Positions 36,951-45,075 of a stretch of DNA of 64,000 bases are shown here, piece after piece. The notes beneath the pieces were generated by a model. The model ran no database searches. It was not told where the DNA came from and saw only the letters and a list, made by a program, of their open reading frames with translations. The translations under genes were made by a program, and so were the position numbers. Within the stretch, counting starts at the first letter, position 1, and every line of letters begins with the position of its first letter. Source of the stretch: Streptomyces xanthii. Its GTDB lineage: Bacteria; Actinomycetota; Actinomycetes; Streptomycetales; Streptomycetaceae. The stretch spans positions 1,550,001 to 1,614,000 of the forward strand of contig NZ_CP061281.1 of NCBI RefSeq assembly GCF_014621695.1, given 5' to 3'.

Positions 36951-37727
36951 GTGGCGCATACCGCCATGTCTGGTACCGGAACGAACCCAGCGGACGATCC
37001 ACTCCAGACCGCGGTATGGCGGCTGCGCTCGCGCGGCTGCTGGGTCGACGCGGCGGCCCTCCTGGAGCCGCACGCGGCCGACGACCCCGGCGCCGCGCTG
37101 CAGCGGGCCGCGCTGTTCGTGGAGCGGTGCCTGTACACGGAGCAGGGCTGGGCGGACGCGGAGGACGCGCTGCGGGCCGCGGAGGCGGTGGCCCAGACGG
37201 ACGAGCAGCGGGGCGCGGCTGCCTGCGAGCGCGGCCAACTCGCCTACGCCGCCACGCTGTTGAAGGTGCGGGACCGGGTCGACGAGGCGCGGTCCGCGTT
37301 CGGGCGGGCGGCCGCACTGATCGCGCCCGGGGCGGCGCGGCGGGCGGTGCTCGACTTCCGGCGGGGGCTGATGGCGGAGAACCTCGCGGATTCGCCGCAG
37401 GCGGCGCGGGCCGCGTACCGGCGGGCCCATGCCGGGGCGACGGCGCACGGCGACGCCCTCCTCCTGTCCTTCACGTGGCGGCACCTGGCCGGCCTGTCCC
37501 TCCGCGAGGGCGAGCTGAAGGAGGCCCGCCACGGATTCGCCGAGTCCCTGCGCCTGCGCGAGGAACTCGGCTACCTCGTGGGCACGGCGCCCGCCCTGGT
37601 CTCCCTGGCCGAGGCCGAGCCCGAACCGGAGACGAAGGCCCGCCTCCGCGAGGAGGCGACCCGCCTCTTCCGCCTCCTGGGCGGCGTACCGACGTGGCTG
37701 GCCAGCGCGTTGCCTGCGGCGGCCTGA
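36951..37727 (+). CDS. TPR-repeat protein
   Basis: A 258-residue soluble all-helical protein built from tetratricopeptide-like repeats. Helical pairs include DDPGAALQRAALFVERCLYTEQGWADAEDALRAAEAVAQ, RGAAACERGQLAYAATLL, DRVDEARSAFGRAAALIAPGAARRAVLDFRRGLMAENLADSPQAARAAYRRAHA and LAGLSLREGELKEARHGFAESLRLREEL. TPR proteins mediate protein contacts; no catalytic domain is present. GTG 36951 follows GGGGAGGG at good spacing and is preferred over GTG 36933. It stands alone, followed by a hairpin terminator and tandem repeats. Confidence 0.8.
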   Translation: MAHTAMSGTGTNPADDPLQTAVWRLRSRGCWVDAAALLEPHAADDPGAALQRAALFVERCLYTEQGWADAEDALRAAEAVAQTDEQRGAAACERGQLAYAATLLKVRDRVDEARSAFGRAAALIAPGAARRAVLDFRRGLMAENLADSPQAARAAYRRAHAGATAHGDALLLSFTWRHLAGLSLREGELKEARHGFAESLRLREELGYLVGTAPALVSLAEAEPEPETKARLREEATRLFRLLGGVPTWLASALPAAA

Positions 37728-37790
37728 CCGTTCCGCGCGCAGCGCCGTCACCCCCTGCTCGTCGGGCGACCACCGGCCGGTGGGGGCTGG

Positions 37791-37812
37791 TCGCGCAGTT
37801 CCCCGCGCCCCT
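37791..37812 (-). repeat. Copy of the 22-nt AGGGGCGCGGGGAACTGCGC family (inverted)
   Basis: Exact reverse complement of the 22-base repeat found at 12151, 12275, 13021 and 38117. Confidence 0.8.
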
Positions 37813-37880
37813 GAAATGCAGACGCTTCGCGTCGCATTTCCCCGACGAGGCGCACGGAGCGTGCCTTCAGGGGCGCGGGG
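37801..37880 (+). terminator. Nested hairpin terminator downstream of the TPR gene
   Basis: CCCCGCGCCCCTGAA (37801-37815) pairs perfectly with 37866-37880. Inside the loop a second stem, AAATGC...GACGC-TTC-GCGTC...GCATTT (37814-37839), also forms. The left arm is a minus-orientation copy of the 22-nt repeat family, so a mobile or interspersed repeat serves as terminator. Confidence 0.65.
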
Positions 37881-38140
37881 CTGTACCCGATCAGCGACTC
37901 CGTCGCGGGGCGCGAGGCGGTGGACCCTGGGGCGCACGGAGTGTGCCTTCCAGCGGCGCGGGGCTGTACCCGATCAGCGACTCCGTCGCGGGGCGCGAGC
38001 CGGTGGCCCCTAGGGCGCACGGAGTGTGCCTTCCAGCGGCGCGGGGCTGTACCCGATCAGCGACTCCGTCGCGGGGCGCGAGGCGGTGGACCCTGGGGCG
38101 CACGGAGTGTGCCTTCAGGGGCGCGGGGAACTGCGCGAGA
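37851..38140 (+). repeat. 82/83-bp tandem repeat, three units plus a partial fourth
   Basis: Units start at 37851, 37933, 38016 and 38099, each with CGCACGGAG. The first is 82 bases, the next two 83; they differ by a few substitutions and one indel. Each includes CTGTACCCGATCAGCGACTC and TCGCGGGGCGCGAG. The last partial unit switches into the 22-nt repeat (38117-38138). No ORF with sensible codon use spans the array. Confidence 0.9.
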
Positions 38141-38193
38141 AGCCCCGCCGGCCGGTGGTCGGGGGCGAAACGGTACGCGGCAGACGGGTGCCG

Positions 38194-38985
38194 TCAGATC
38201 GTGGTGGGGTGGGGGCCGTAATGGGCCGCCAGGGTCAGGGAGACGGCCGCCAGGTCGTGGGACTCCAGCGCGTCCAGCAGCGCCACGTGCTGCGCCGCGT
38301 CACCGACCAGATCCACCCCGGCCCACACCACCCGGCGCCGAAGATCGTCCGCGACGCGTACGAGCTGCTCGTTCCCCGAAAGGCCCAGTACCGCCCGGTG
38401 AAAGGCCCGGTCCGCGTCGGCGTACCGGGCGATGTCACCGGCGCGGGCGGCGGCCAAGGTCTCCAGCGCGGCCGGACGCAGGCCGCTCCATCGCGCGGGC
38501 GCGACCGTCCGGGCCAGCCGCGACACCACCGGCACCTCGACGAGCGCCCGCACCTCGGCCAGCTCGGAGAGCTCCCGCGCCGTCCGCGCCGTGACCCGGA
38601 ACCCCCGGTTCGGCACGACTTCGACGGCCCCCTCACGGGCCAGCTGCTGCATCGCCTCCCGCACGGGCGTGGCCGAGACCCCGAACCGCTCCCCCAGCGC
38701 CGGCGCCGAGTACACCTCGCCGGGCGCCAGCTCGCCGGAGAGCAGCGCGGCCCGCAGCCCGTCGAGGACCTGCCCCCGCACGGAGGACCGCTCCACGGTC
38801 CCGCGCAGGGCGACCCTGGGCGCGGGCGGCTCGCTGTGCGTGTGCTCGCCCCGGCTCTGCTCCGGCACGGTCGGCACGGTCGGCACGGACTGAGCGACAG
38901 GCCCGGCCGCACGGCCGGCCGGCGAACCCGGCGAACCCGGAGACGCGTGCGCCGCACGCCCCCCGACCTGCTCGACCCCGGTCAT
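38194..38985 (-). CDS. GntR-family (FadR/FCD type) transcriptional regulator
   Basis: A 263-residue regulator. Residues 1-55 are a disordered Pro/Ser/Ala-rich tail. The winged helix (about 60-125) has VRGQVLDGLRAALLSGELAPGEVYSAPALGERFGVSATPVREAMQQLAREGAVEVVPNRGFRV. The C-terminal FCD ligand domain has ADRAFHRAVLGLSGNEQLVRVADDLR with the metal-binding Asp/His pattern. Such proteins repress catabolic genes and release DNA on binding an organic acid. ATG 38985 is preferred over the longer frame because of the family start. Its target is not obvious: the divergent neighbour is an iron-regulated gene. Confidence 0.85.
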   Translation of the reverse strand: MTGVEQVGGRAAHASPGSPGSPAGRAAGPVAQSVPTVPTVPEQSRGEHTHSEPPAPRVALRGTVERSSVRGQVLDGLRAALLSGELAPGEVYSAPALGERFGVSATPVREAMQQLAREGAVEVVPNRGFRVTARTARELSELAEVRALVEVPVVSRLARTVAPARWSGLRPAALETLAAARAGDIARYADADRAFHRAVLGLSGNEQLVRVADDLRRRVVWAGVDLVGDAAQHVALLDALESHDLAAVSLTLAAHYGPHPTTI

Positions 38986-39085
38986 CCGCTCGCCGCCGTT
39001 CCTTGCCGTTCCTCGCCAATTTGTCCGAACCCAACCCAGAACCATAGGCCGCCCGGCCCGCAGTTCAAACCCCGAAACCTTCGGG

Positions 39086-39104
39086 TAAGGTAAGGCTTAC
39101 CTGC
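39086..39104 (+). promoter_or_regulatory. Iron box (DmdR/IdeR/DtxR operator)
   Basis: TAAGGTAAGGCTTACCTGC matches the 19-base DtxR-family consensus TTAGGTTAGGCTAACCTAA in its dyad core AGGTAAGGCTTACCT. It lies 28 bases before the start of the FhuF-type gene and would repress it when iron is plentiful. Confidence 0.85.
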
Positions 39105-39131
39105 AAACGATCGTGATTCGGTGGTCCCTGC

Positions 39132-39986
39132 ATGACCCTCGTCACCCCGGCGCCCGCCGCGGCGCACAGCGCGGTCTCGACCGCGTACGCCCGTCTCACC
39201 GAGGTGTTCCCGAGCCTGCGCGTCATCGAGCTCGACGCCGCCGCCCCGCTGCCCGCGGAGCCCGGCTGGGTCCGCACGGAGCAGCTCGCCGAGGGCGGCG
39301 CGGCGCTCGACGCCTTCCTCGCCTGGGACGACGCGCAGGTCGTCAAGGACTACGGGCAGCGGGCCCGCCCGGACGTCGTCGCGAGCTTCGGCCTGCACCG
39401 CTACGCCTGGCCCGCCTGCCTGCTGATCACGGTCCCCTGGTTCCTGCACCGACGGGTGCCCCGCTTCCCCGCCGCGCACGTGTCGTTCCAGCGCACGCTC
39501 GGCCGGATGGCCGTACGGGTCACCGATTTCGCCTGCCTGCCCGACGACCCGGCGGCGACGCAGCCCGGCGCCCGGGTCGTCCCGGACGAGGAGGCGCTGC
39601 GCGCCGAGGTCCGGGACGCGGTCGCGGAGCACCTCCAGCCCGTCCTGACCGGTTTCGGCCCCCGGATGCGGCGCGGCCCGCGCGCCCTGTGGGGCATGGC
39701 GACGGACGAGATCGTCGAGGGCCTCTGGTACGTCGGCCATCTGCTCGGCGAGGAGCGCCGCGCGATGACGGAGCTGGCCGAACTGCTGCCGGGCACGACC
39801 AAGCCGTACGTCGGCAAGGCCGCGTTCCGTGAGCTGGCCGGACCCGACGGCCGGCCGCTGCCGACCCGCGACCGGGCGAGCTGCTGCCTCTTCTACACGC
39901 TGCGCCCCGAGGACACCTGTGTGACCTGCCCGCGGACCTGCGACGCGGACCGCGTCACGAAGCTGACGGCGACCGCCGCGGCCTGA
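39132..39986 (+). CDS. FhuF-type siderophore-iron reductase ((2Fe-2S)-binding)
   Basis: A 284-residue protein of the FhuF family, which reduces ferric iron in imported siderophores. The C terminus carries the unusual FhuF cluster motif, Cys251-Cys252-x10-Cys263-x2-Cys266, with a further Cys270 (TCVTCPRTC). The middle has LHRYAWPACLLITVPWFLHRRVP and DEIVEGLWYVGHLLGEERRAMTELAELLPGT, typical of actinobacterial members. A strong iron box in front shows iron-starvation control. No siderophore biosynthesis or uptake gene is adjacent, so it works with transporters encoded elsewhere. A hairpin terminator follows. Confidence 0.88.
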   Translation: MTLVTPAPAAAHSAVSTAYARLTEVFPSLRVIELDAAAPLPAEPGWVRTEQLAEGGAALDAFLAWDDAQVVKDYGQRARPDVVASFGLHRYAWPACLLITVPWFLHRRVPRFPAAHVSFQRTLGRMAVRVTDFACLPDDPAATQPGARVVPDEEALRAEVRDAVAEHLQPVLTGFGPRMRRGPRALWGMATDEIVEGLWYVGHLLGEERRAMTELAELLPGTTKPYVGKAAFRELAGPDGRPLPTRDRASCCLFYTLRPEDTCVTCPRTCDADRVTKLTATAAA

Positions 39987-39996
39987 ACCGCAACCA

Positions 39997-40029
39997 CCCC
40001 TCACCCGAACCACCCGTTCGAGTGAGGGG
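39997..40029 (+). terminator. Terminator hairpin of the FhuF-type gene
   Basis: CCCCTCAC-C-CGAAC, loop CACCC, GTTCG-A-GTGAGGGG: a 13-base-pair stem with one mismatch, 10 bases after the stop codon. Confidence 0.75.
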
Positions 40030-40197
40030 AATCGAACTCAACTCTCATCCTTGAGGCGGGAGTTCGAGCGTACGGCCATTTTGCGCGCCCCCTTGCACTC
40101 CAATGGCGTTCTCTTGTCCCGAATCCCCCCTGCGGGCTCGGACCGCTGGGCCAATATGGCGCCCGAAACGCCCTATCGCGATTGCAAGGGACCCCAG

Positions 40198-41286
40198 ATG
40201 AGACTGACCGACATATCGCTGGACTGGCTGCTTCCCGGCGCCGTACTGCTCCTGGGCATGCTGGCGGCGGTGGCGGTGCTCGCGCGCGGCAGGCGCGCCG
40301 GGGACGGCAAGAAAGGCGCTTCGGCCGACGAGTCGTGGGAGCGCAGCGAGGAGCGCCGCAGGCGCAAGGAGGCCCTGTACGGCACGGCCTCCTATCTGCT
40401 CCTGTTCTGCTGTGCCGCGGTCGCCGCCGCGCTCTCCTTCCACGGCCTGGTCGGCTTCGGCCGGCAGAACCTGAACCTGTCCGGGGGCTGGGAGTACCTC
40501 GTCCCCTTCGGGCTCGACGGCGCCGCCATGTTCTGCTCGGTGCTCGCGGTGCGCGAGGCCAGCCACGGCGACGCCGCGCTCGGCTCGCGCATACTCGTGT
40601 GGACGTTCGCCGGCGCCGCCGCCTGGTTCAACTGGGTGCACGCGCCGCGCGGCCTCGACCACGCGGGCGCGCCTCACTTCTTCGCGGGGATGTCCCTGTC
40701 GGCGGCGGTGCTCTTCGACCGCGCCCTGAAGCAGACGCGCCGCGCGGCGCTGCGCGAACAGGGCCTGGTGCCGCGGCCGTTGCCGCAGATCCGGATCGTC
40801 CGGTGGCTGCGCGCGCCCCGGGAGACGTACAGCGCCTGGTCGCTGATGCTCCTGGAGAACGTGCGGACGCTGGACGAGGCCGTGGACGAGGTGCGCGAGG
40901 ACAAGCGGGAGAAGGCCCAGGAGCGGACGCGGCGGCGCGAGCACGAGAAGCTGGAGCGCGCGCAGCTGCGGGCGCTCAGCCGCGGACACCGCACGTATCT
41001 GAGCCGGGCCGACGCCCCGGAGGCCGAGGCGTCGGCGGTGCCGGCCGTGACGGCGGGCGGCGGCGCCCCTCAGGGCGGCGCGGAGCCCGCCATATCGCCG
41101 GGGACCCAGCCCTCGCAGGAACAGCTGCCGCTGCGCGCGCGGCCCTCGCTGCAAGCCGTCAAAGGAGGCGCTGACCAGAAGCCGGCGGTGACCGTCGACC
41201 TCACGGCGGAGGACGACACGCAGGCCCTGCCGCGGCTCGACACCCTCGAGCAGAAGCTCAAGGACCTGGAGCAGCAGTTCGGCTGA
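40198..41286 (+). CDS. DUF2637 membrane protein
   Basis: A 362-residue protein with the DUF2637 pattern common in Streptomyces. Four or so hydrophobic segments lie in the first 195 residues (LLPGAVLLLGMLAAVAVLA; TASYLLLFCCAAVAAALSFHGLVG; YLVPFGLDGAAMFCSVLAV; VWTFAGAAAWFNWVHAP with a following MSLSAAVLF). A charged coiled-coil-like stretch follows (DEVREDKREKAQERTRRREHEKLERAQLRALSR), then a disordered tail ending in a short coiled coil, DTLEQKLKDLEQQF. ATG 40198 has AAGGG seven bases upstream. Function is unknown; the family often sits near transfer or differentiation genes, but none is visible here. Confidence 0.82.
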   Translation: MRLTDISLDWLLPGAVLLLGMLAAVAVLARGRRAGDGKKGASADESWERSEERRRRKEALYGTASYLLLFCCAAVAAALSFHGLVGFGRQNLNLSGGWEYLVPFGLDGAAMFCSVLAVREASHGDAALGSRILVWTFAGAAAWFNWVHAPRGLDHAGAPHFFAGMSLSAAVLFDRALKQTRRAALREQGLVPRPLPQIRIVRWLRAPRETYSAWSLMLLENVRTLDEAVDEVREDKREKAQERTRRREHEKLERAQLRALSRGHRTYLSRADAPEAEASAVPAVTAGGGAPQGGAEPAISPGTQPSQEQLPLRARPSLQAVKGGADQKPAVTVDLTAEDDTQALPRLDTLEQKLKDLEQQFG

Positions 41287-41300
41287 CGCCAGGTCCCGCG

Positions 41301-41342
41301 CCGGTGACGCCGCCCGACCCCGTGGTCAGGCGGCGTCACCGG
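41301..41342. terminator. Bidirectional terminator hairpin
   Basis: CCGGTGACGCCGCC pairs perfectly with GGCGGCGTCACCGG over a 14-base loop. It sits between the convergent DUF2637 and ATPase genes and overlaps the last codons of the latter. Confidence 0.78.
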
Positions 41343-41781
41343 TCAGTTCGAACCACACGACCTTGCCCGGATCGCCGGGGCCCGGCGCGCTCACGCCCCA
41401 CGCGTCGGCGAGCGACTCCACGAGGAACAGGCCCCGGCCGTGCGTGCCGTCGTCGGCGGGCCGTGCGCGCGGTTCGGGCCTGCGTCCCGTGTAGTCCCTG
41501 ACCTCGACCCGCAGCCCGTCGGGCCGCACGGTCGCGGTGATCTCCGCCTCGCGGTCCGTGTGCACCAGCGCGTTCGTGACGAGTTCGCTGGTCAGCAGCT
41601 CGGCGATCTCCGACTGTCCGGGATCGCCCCAGTGCCGCAGCAGTTCGCGCACCGCCCGACGGGTCTCGGGCACGGCCTTCAGGTCCGCCCGGCCCAGGGT
41701 GCGTCTGAGCTGGCGCGCTTCCTCCTCCTCCGCGGATTTCGCGTCCTGTCTGGCTGTCGTCGTGGTGCTCCCGACACTCAC
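41326..41781 (-). CDS. Anti-sigma-type ATP-binding protein (HATPase, RsbW-like)
   Basis: A 151-residue GHKL-fold kinase domain of the kind abundant in Streptomyces. The N-box is SELLTSELVTNALVHTDREAEI, with the Mg-binding Asn; the G1 box is VRDYTGRRP (DxxGR-like variant) and the G2 box is THGRGLFLVESLADAWG. Such proteins phosphorylate anti-anti-sigma factors or bind a sigma factor; no partner gene is adjacent. GTG 41781 follows GAGGGGG at about eight bases; a longer frame from ATG 41811 has a poor site. Its tail overlaps the shared terminator. Confidence 0.82.
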   Translation of the reverse strand: MSVGSTTTTARQDAKSAEEEEARQLRRTLGRADLKAVPETRRAVRELLRHWGDPGQSEIAELLTSELVTNALVHTDREAEITATVRPDGLRVEVRDYTGRRPEPRARPADDGTHGRGLFLVESLADAWGVSAPGPGDPGKVVWFELTGDAA

Positions 41782-42006
41782 CGGTGAGCCCCCTCGTGCC
41801 TGCCGTCCCATTCCCCCGCCCACACGCCGATCCCGGTGCCTTCCTCGCTCTGGACTCGTCCCACCCGGTCTGTTCTCGAACGCGTACACGCAATGCATGC
41901 CCATGTGCCCTGTCCGCACTCTTGTTGATTCGTCCACCACTTCGTCCGGGTAGGGAAGCCCGGGGAAGGATCCGGACATCGGGAAGACCGGGAAGAAGGA
42001 GCCGCC

Positions 42007-45000
42007 GTGCACGACGACCGACACCTCGTGGAAGGCCGCCTGGAGCGGGCGATGCGCCAGTTCGTGCGCCCGGCCCAGTACCGCGACAAGGTCCCGCTGT
42101 CCCTGAGCGTGTGGCACGCTCCCGGCGAGCCGGTCCCGGTGGCCGAGGCGCTGGCGGGGACGTACGCGCCCTTCGAGCCCGGCACCGCCTGGGGCAGGCC
42201 CTGGTCGACGAGCTGGTTCCGGCTGTCCGGTCAGGTGCCCGAGGCGTGGGCGGGGCGGCACGTCGAGGTGGTCGTGGACCCCGGCTTCAGCGGGGACGGC
42301 CCCGGGTTCCAGGCCGAAGGGCTGCTGTACGACGCCTCGGGCGTCCCCCTCAAGGGCATCCATCCGCGCAACCGCCATCTGACGGTCGCCGAGCGGGCGG
42401 CGGGCGGCGAGCCGGTGCACCTGCTGCTGGAGGCGGCCGCCAATCCGGCGGTCCTGCGCGATTTCGAGCCGACGTTCCTCGGTGACGTGCGCACGGCCGG
42501 CGACCGGCCGCTGTACCGGTTCCGCTCCGCCGATCTCGCGGTCCTCGACGAGAACGTGTGGCACCTGGTGCTCGACGTCGAGGTGCTCACGGAGCTGATG
42601 CACGAGCTGGACCCGGACCGGGCCCGCCGCCACGAGATCCTGCGCGCCCTGGAGCGGATGCTCGACACGCTCGATCTGCACGACGTGCCGGGCACGGCGG
42701 CGGCCGCCCGCGCCGAGCTGGCCGAGGTGCTGGCCCGGCCCGCGCACGCGAGCGCCCACCGGGTCTCGGCTGCGGGGCACGCGCACATCGACTCGGCCTG
42801 GCTGTGGCCGCTGCGCGAGACGGTCCGCAAGGCGTCCCGCACCTTCGCCAACGTCACGGCGCTGGCCCGCGACTACCCCGAGCTGGTCTTCGCGTGCTCG
42901 CAGGCCCAGCAGTACGCGTGGGTGAAGGAGCACCAGCCGCACATCTGGGAGCGGATCAAGAAGGCGGTGGCGGACGGCAACTGGGCGCCGGTCGGCTCGA
43001 TGTGGGTGGAGTCGGACGCGAACATGCCGGGCGGCGAGGCGCTGGCCCGGCAGCTGGTCCACGGCAAGCGGTTCTTCCTGGAGGAGCTGGGCGTCGAGAC
43101 GGAGGAGATCTGGCTGCCGGACTCCTTCGGGTACACGGCCGCGTTCCCCCAGCTGGCGCGGCTCGCGGGCGCGAAGTGGTTCCTCACGCAGAAGCTGAGC
43201 TGGAACCAGACGAACAAGATGCCGCACCACACCTTCTGGTGGGAGGGCATCGACGGCACCCGCGTCTTCACCCACTTCCCTCCGGTGGACACCTACAACT
43301 CCCAGTTCCACGCGGCCGAACTCGCCCACGCGGAGCGGAACTTCGCGGAGAAGGGCGCGGCCTCGCACTCCCTCGTACCGTTCGGCTGGGGCGACGGCGG
43401 CGGCGGTCCGACCCGCGAGATGCTGGAGAAGGCACGCCGGCTGCGCTCCCTGGAGGGCTCCCCGCGCGTCGAGATCGAGAAGCCCGGCGCGTTCTTCGAG
43501 GCCGCGTACGCCGAGTACGGGGAGCGGGCCCCGGTGTGGTCCGGCGAGCTGTATCTGGAGATGCACCGCGCGACCTACACGACGCAGGCCAAGACCAAGC
43601 AGGGCAACCGGAGGTCCGAACACGCGCTGCGGGAGGCGGAGTTGTGGTGCGCGGCCGCCGCCCTGCGCGATCCCTCGTACGCCTATCCCTACGAGGATCT
43701 GGACCGGATCTGGAAGACGGTGCTGCTGCACCAGTTCCACGACATCCTGCCCGGGTCCTCGATCGCGTGGGTGCACCGGGAGGCGCGGGAGACGTACGCG
43801 CGGGTGCTGGCGGAGCTGGACGGGATCACGGCGCGGGCGGTGGGGCGGCTCGGCGGGGGCGGGCCCGCCGTGCTGAACGCGTCACCGTATCCGCGCCGTG
43901 AAGTCGTGGCGTACGACGGGCAGTTGGTGCGGGTGGACGTGGACGGGCTCGGCGCGCGGCCGCTGGACGCGGACGCCACGACCCCGCACGGGCCGGGCGC
44001 GCACGCGGCGGCGACGGTCGACGACGGGGCGATCGTCCTGGCCAACGAGCATCTGACGGTCACCGTGGACCGCGACGGGCTGCTCGCCTCCGTACGCGAC
44101 CTGGACCGCGGCGGCCGGGAGGTCCTCGCGCCCGGCGCGCGCGGGAACCTGCTCCAGCTGCACCCCGACCATCCGACGCAGTACGACGCCTGGGACCTGG
44201 ACGCGCACTACCGGCACACCCGCACCGATCTCACCGAGGCCGAGTCGGTGGAGCTGGTGGAGGAGGGGCCGTTGCGGGTCGCGGTGCGGGTGGTGCGGAG
44301 CTTCGGGGCGTCGCGGATCACGCAGGAGTACCGGCTCGCGGCGGGCAGCCGGCGGCTCGACGTGCTCACGGACGTGGACTGGCAGGAGTCGGAGAAGGTC
44401 CTGAAGGCGGCGTTCCCGCTGGACGTGCACGCGGAGCGGTCGGCCGCCGAGATCCAGTTCGGCCACGTCCACCGGGCGACGCACGCCAACACCGGCTGGG
44501 ACGCGGCCCGTTACGAGATCTGCGCCCACCGCTGGCTGCGGGTCGCGGAGGACGGCTACGGCGTGGCGCTGCTCAACGACTCGACGTACGGGCACGACGT
44601 GACGCGGACCCCGCACGAGCGGGGGCTCGGCACCACGGTCCGGCTGACGCTGCTGCGGGCCCCGCACAGCCCCGATCCGGAGACGGACCTCGGCACGCAC
44701 CGCTTCACGTACGCGCTGCTGCCGGGGGCGGGCACGGGCGACGCGGTCGCGGAGGGGCTGGCGCTCAATCTGCCGCTGCGGGTCGCGCCGGCGCCCGCGC
44801 TCGCGCCGCTGGTGTCGGTCGACGACCCGGCGGTGACGATCGAGTCGGTCAAGCTCGCGGAGGACCGGAGCGGGGATGTGGTCGTACGGCTCTACGAGTC
44901 GCGCGGCGGGCGCGCCTCGGCCACGCTGACCGCCTCGTTCCCGGTGGCGGGCGCCGACGAGACGGACCTGCTGGAACGGCCGCTGCGGCCCGCCGCCACC

Positions 45001-45069
45001 TCGGACCGCGGGCTCACGCTCGACCTGCGGCCGTTCCAGATCCTGACGCTGCGGCTGCGGCCGGCGTGA
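42007..45069 (+). CDS. Alpha-mannosidase, glycoside hydrolase family 38
   Basis: A 1020-residue cytoplasmic enzyme (no signal peptide) with the full GH38 layout. The N-terminal cap is residues 1-245. The catalytic zinc site has His260 and Asp262 in GHAHIDSAWLWPLRET, and the nucleophile is Asp372 in WLPDSFGYTAAFPQL. Other conserved parts are WNQTNKMPHHTFWWEGIDGT, GWGDGGGGPTREMLE and the zinc His in HQFHDILPGSSIAWVH. A helical middle domain and beta-rich C-terminal domain follow. It cleaves alpha-mannosides, releasing mannose, possibly from recycled glycans or host/plant oligosaccharides. GTG 42007 follows AAGGAG at six bases. Confidence 0.93.
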   Translation: MHDDRHLVEGRLERAMRQFVRPAQYRDKVPLSLSVWHAPGEPVPVAEALAGTYAPFEPGTAWGRPWSTSWFRLSGQVPEAWAGRHVEVVVDPGFSGDGPGFQAEGLLYDASGVPLKGIHPRNRHLTVAERAAGGEPVHLLLEAAANPAVLRDFEPTFLGDVRTAGDRPLYRFRSADLAVLDENVWHLVLDVEVLTELMHELDPDRARRHEILRALERMLDTLDLHDVPGTAAAARAELAEVLARPAHASAHRVSAAGHAHIDSAWLWPLRETVRKASRTFANVTALARDYPELVFACSQAQQYAWVKEHQPHIWERIKKAVADGNWAPVGSMWVESDANMPGGEALARQLVHGKRFFLEELGVETEEIWLPDSFGYTAAFPQLARLAGAKWFLTQKLSWNQTNKMPHHTFWWEGIDGTRVFTHFPPVDTYNSQFHAAELAHAERNFAEKGAASHSLVPFGWGDGGGGPTREMLEKARRLRSLEGSPRVEIEKPGAFFEAAYAEYGERAPVWSGELYLEMHRATYTTQAKTKQGNRRSEHALREAELWCAAAALRDPSYAYPYEDLDRIWKTVLLHQFHDILPGSSIAWVHREARETYARVLAELDGITARAVGRLGGGGPAVLNASPYPRREVVAYDGQLVRVDVDGLGARPLDADATTPHGPGAHAAATVDDGAIVLANEHLTVTVDRDGLLASVRDLDRGGREVLAPGARGNLLQLHPDHPTQYDAWDLDAHYRHTRTDLTEAESVELVEEGPLRVAVRVVRSFGASRITQEYRLAAGSRRLDVLTDVDWQESEKVLKAAFPLDVHAERSAAEIQFGHVHRATHANTGWDAARYEICAHRWLRVAEDGYGVALLNDSTYGHDVTRTPHERGLGTTVRLTLLRAPHSPDPETDLGTHRFTYALLPGAGTGDAVAEGLALNLPLRVAPAPALAPLVSVDDPAVTIESVKLAEDRSGDVVVRLYESRGGRASATLTASFPVAGADETDLLERPLRPAATSDRGLTLDLRPFQILTLRLRPA

Positions 45070-45075
45070 GGTGGG

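Larger units (their letters stand above)
37728..38193. other. 466-bp intergenic region made of a terminator and tandem repeats
   Basis: Between the convergent TPR and GntR genes. Nearly all of it is accounted for by the nested hairpin (37801-37880) and the 82/83-bp tandem array (37851-38140). No gene is seen. Confidence 0.7.

Noticed and set aside
37851..38140. Tandem array considered as a CRISPR
   Set aside because: Units are directly abutting at 82/83 bases with no unique spacers, and no cas gene is in the window.
41326..43776. Long minus-strand frame that would extend the anti-sigma-type ATPase gene upstream by more than 600 codons
   Set aside because: The extension is antisense to the alpha-mannosidase gene; GTG 41781 with a good ribosome site gives a normal-length HATPase protein.
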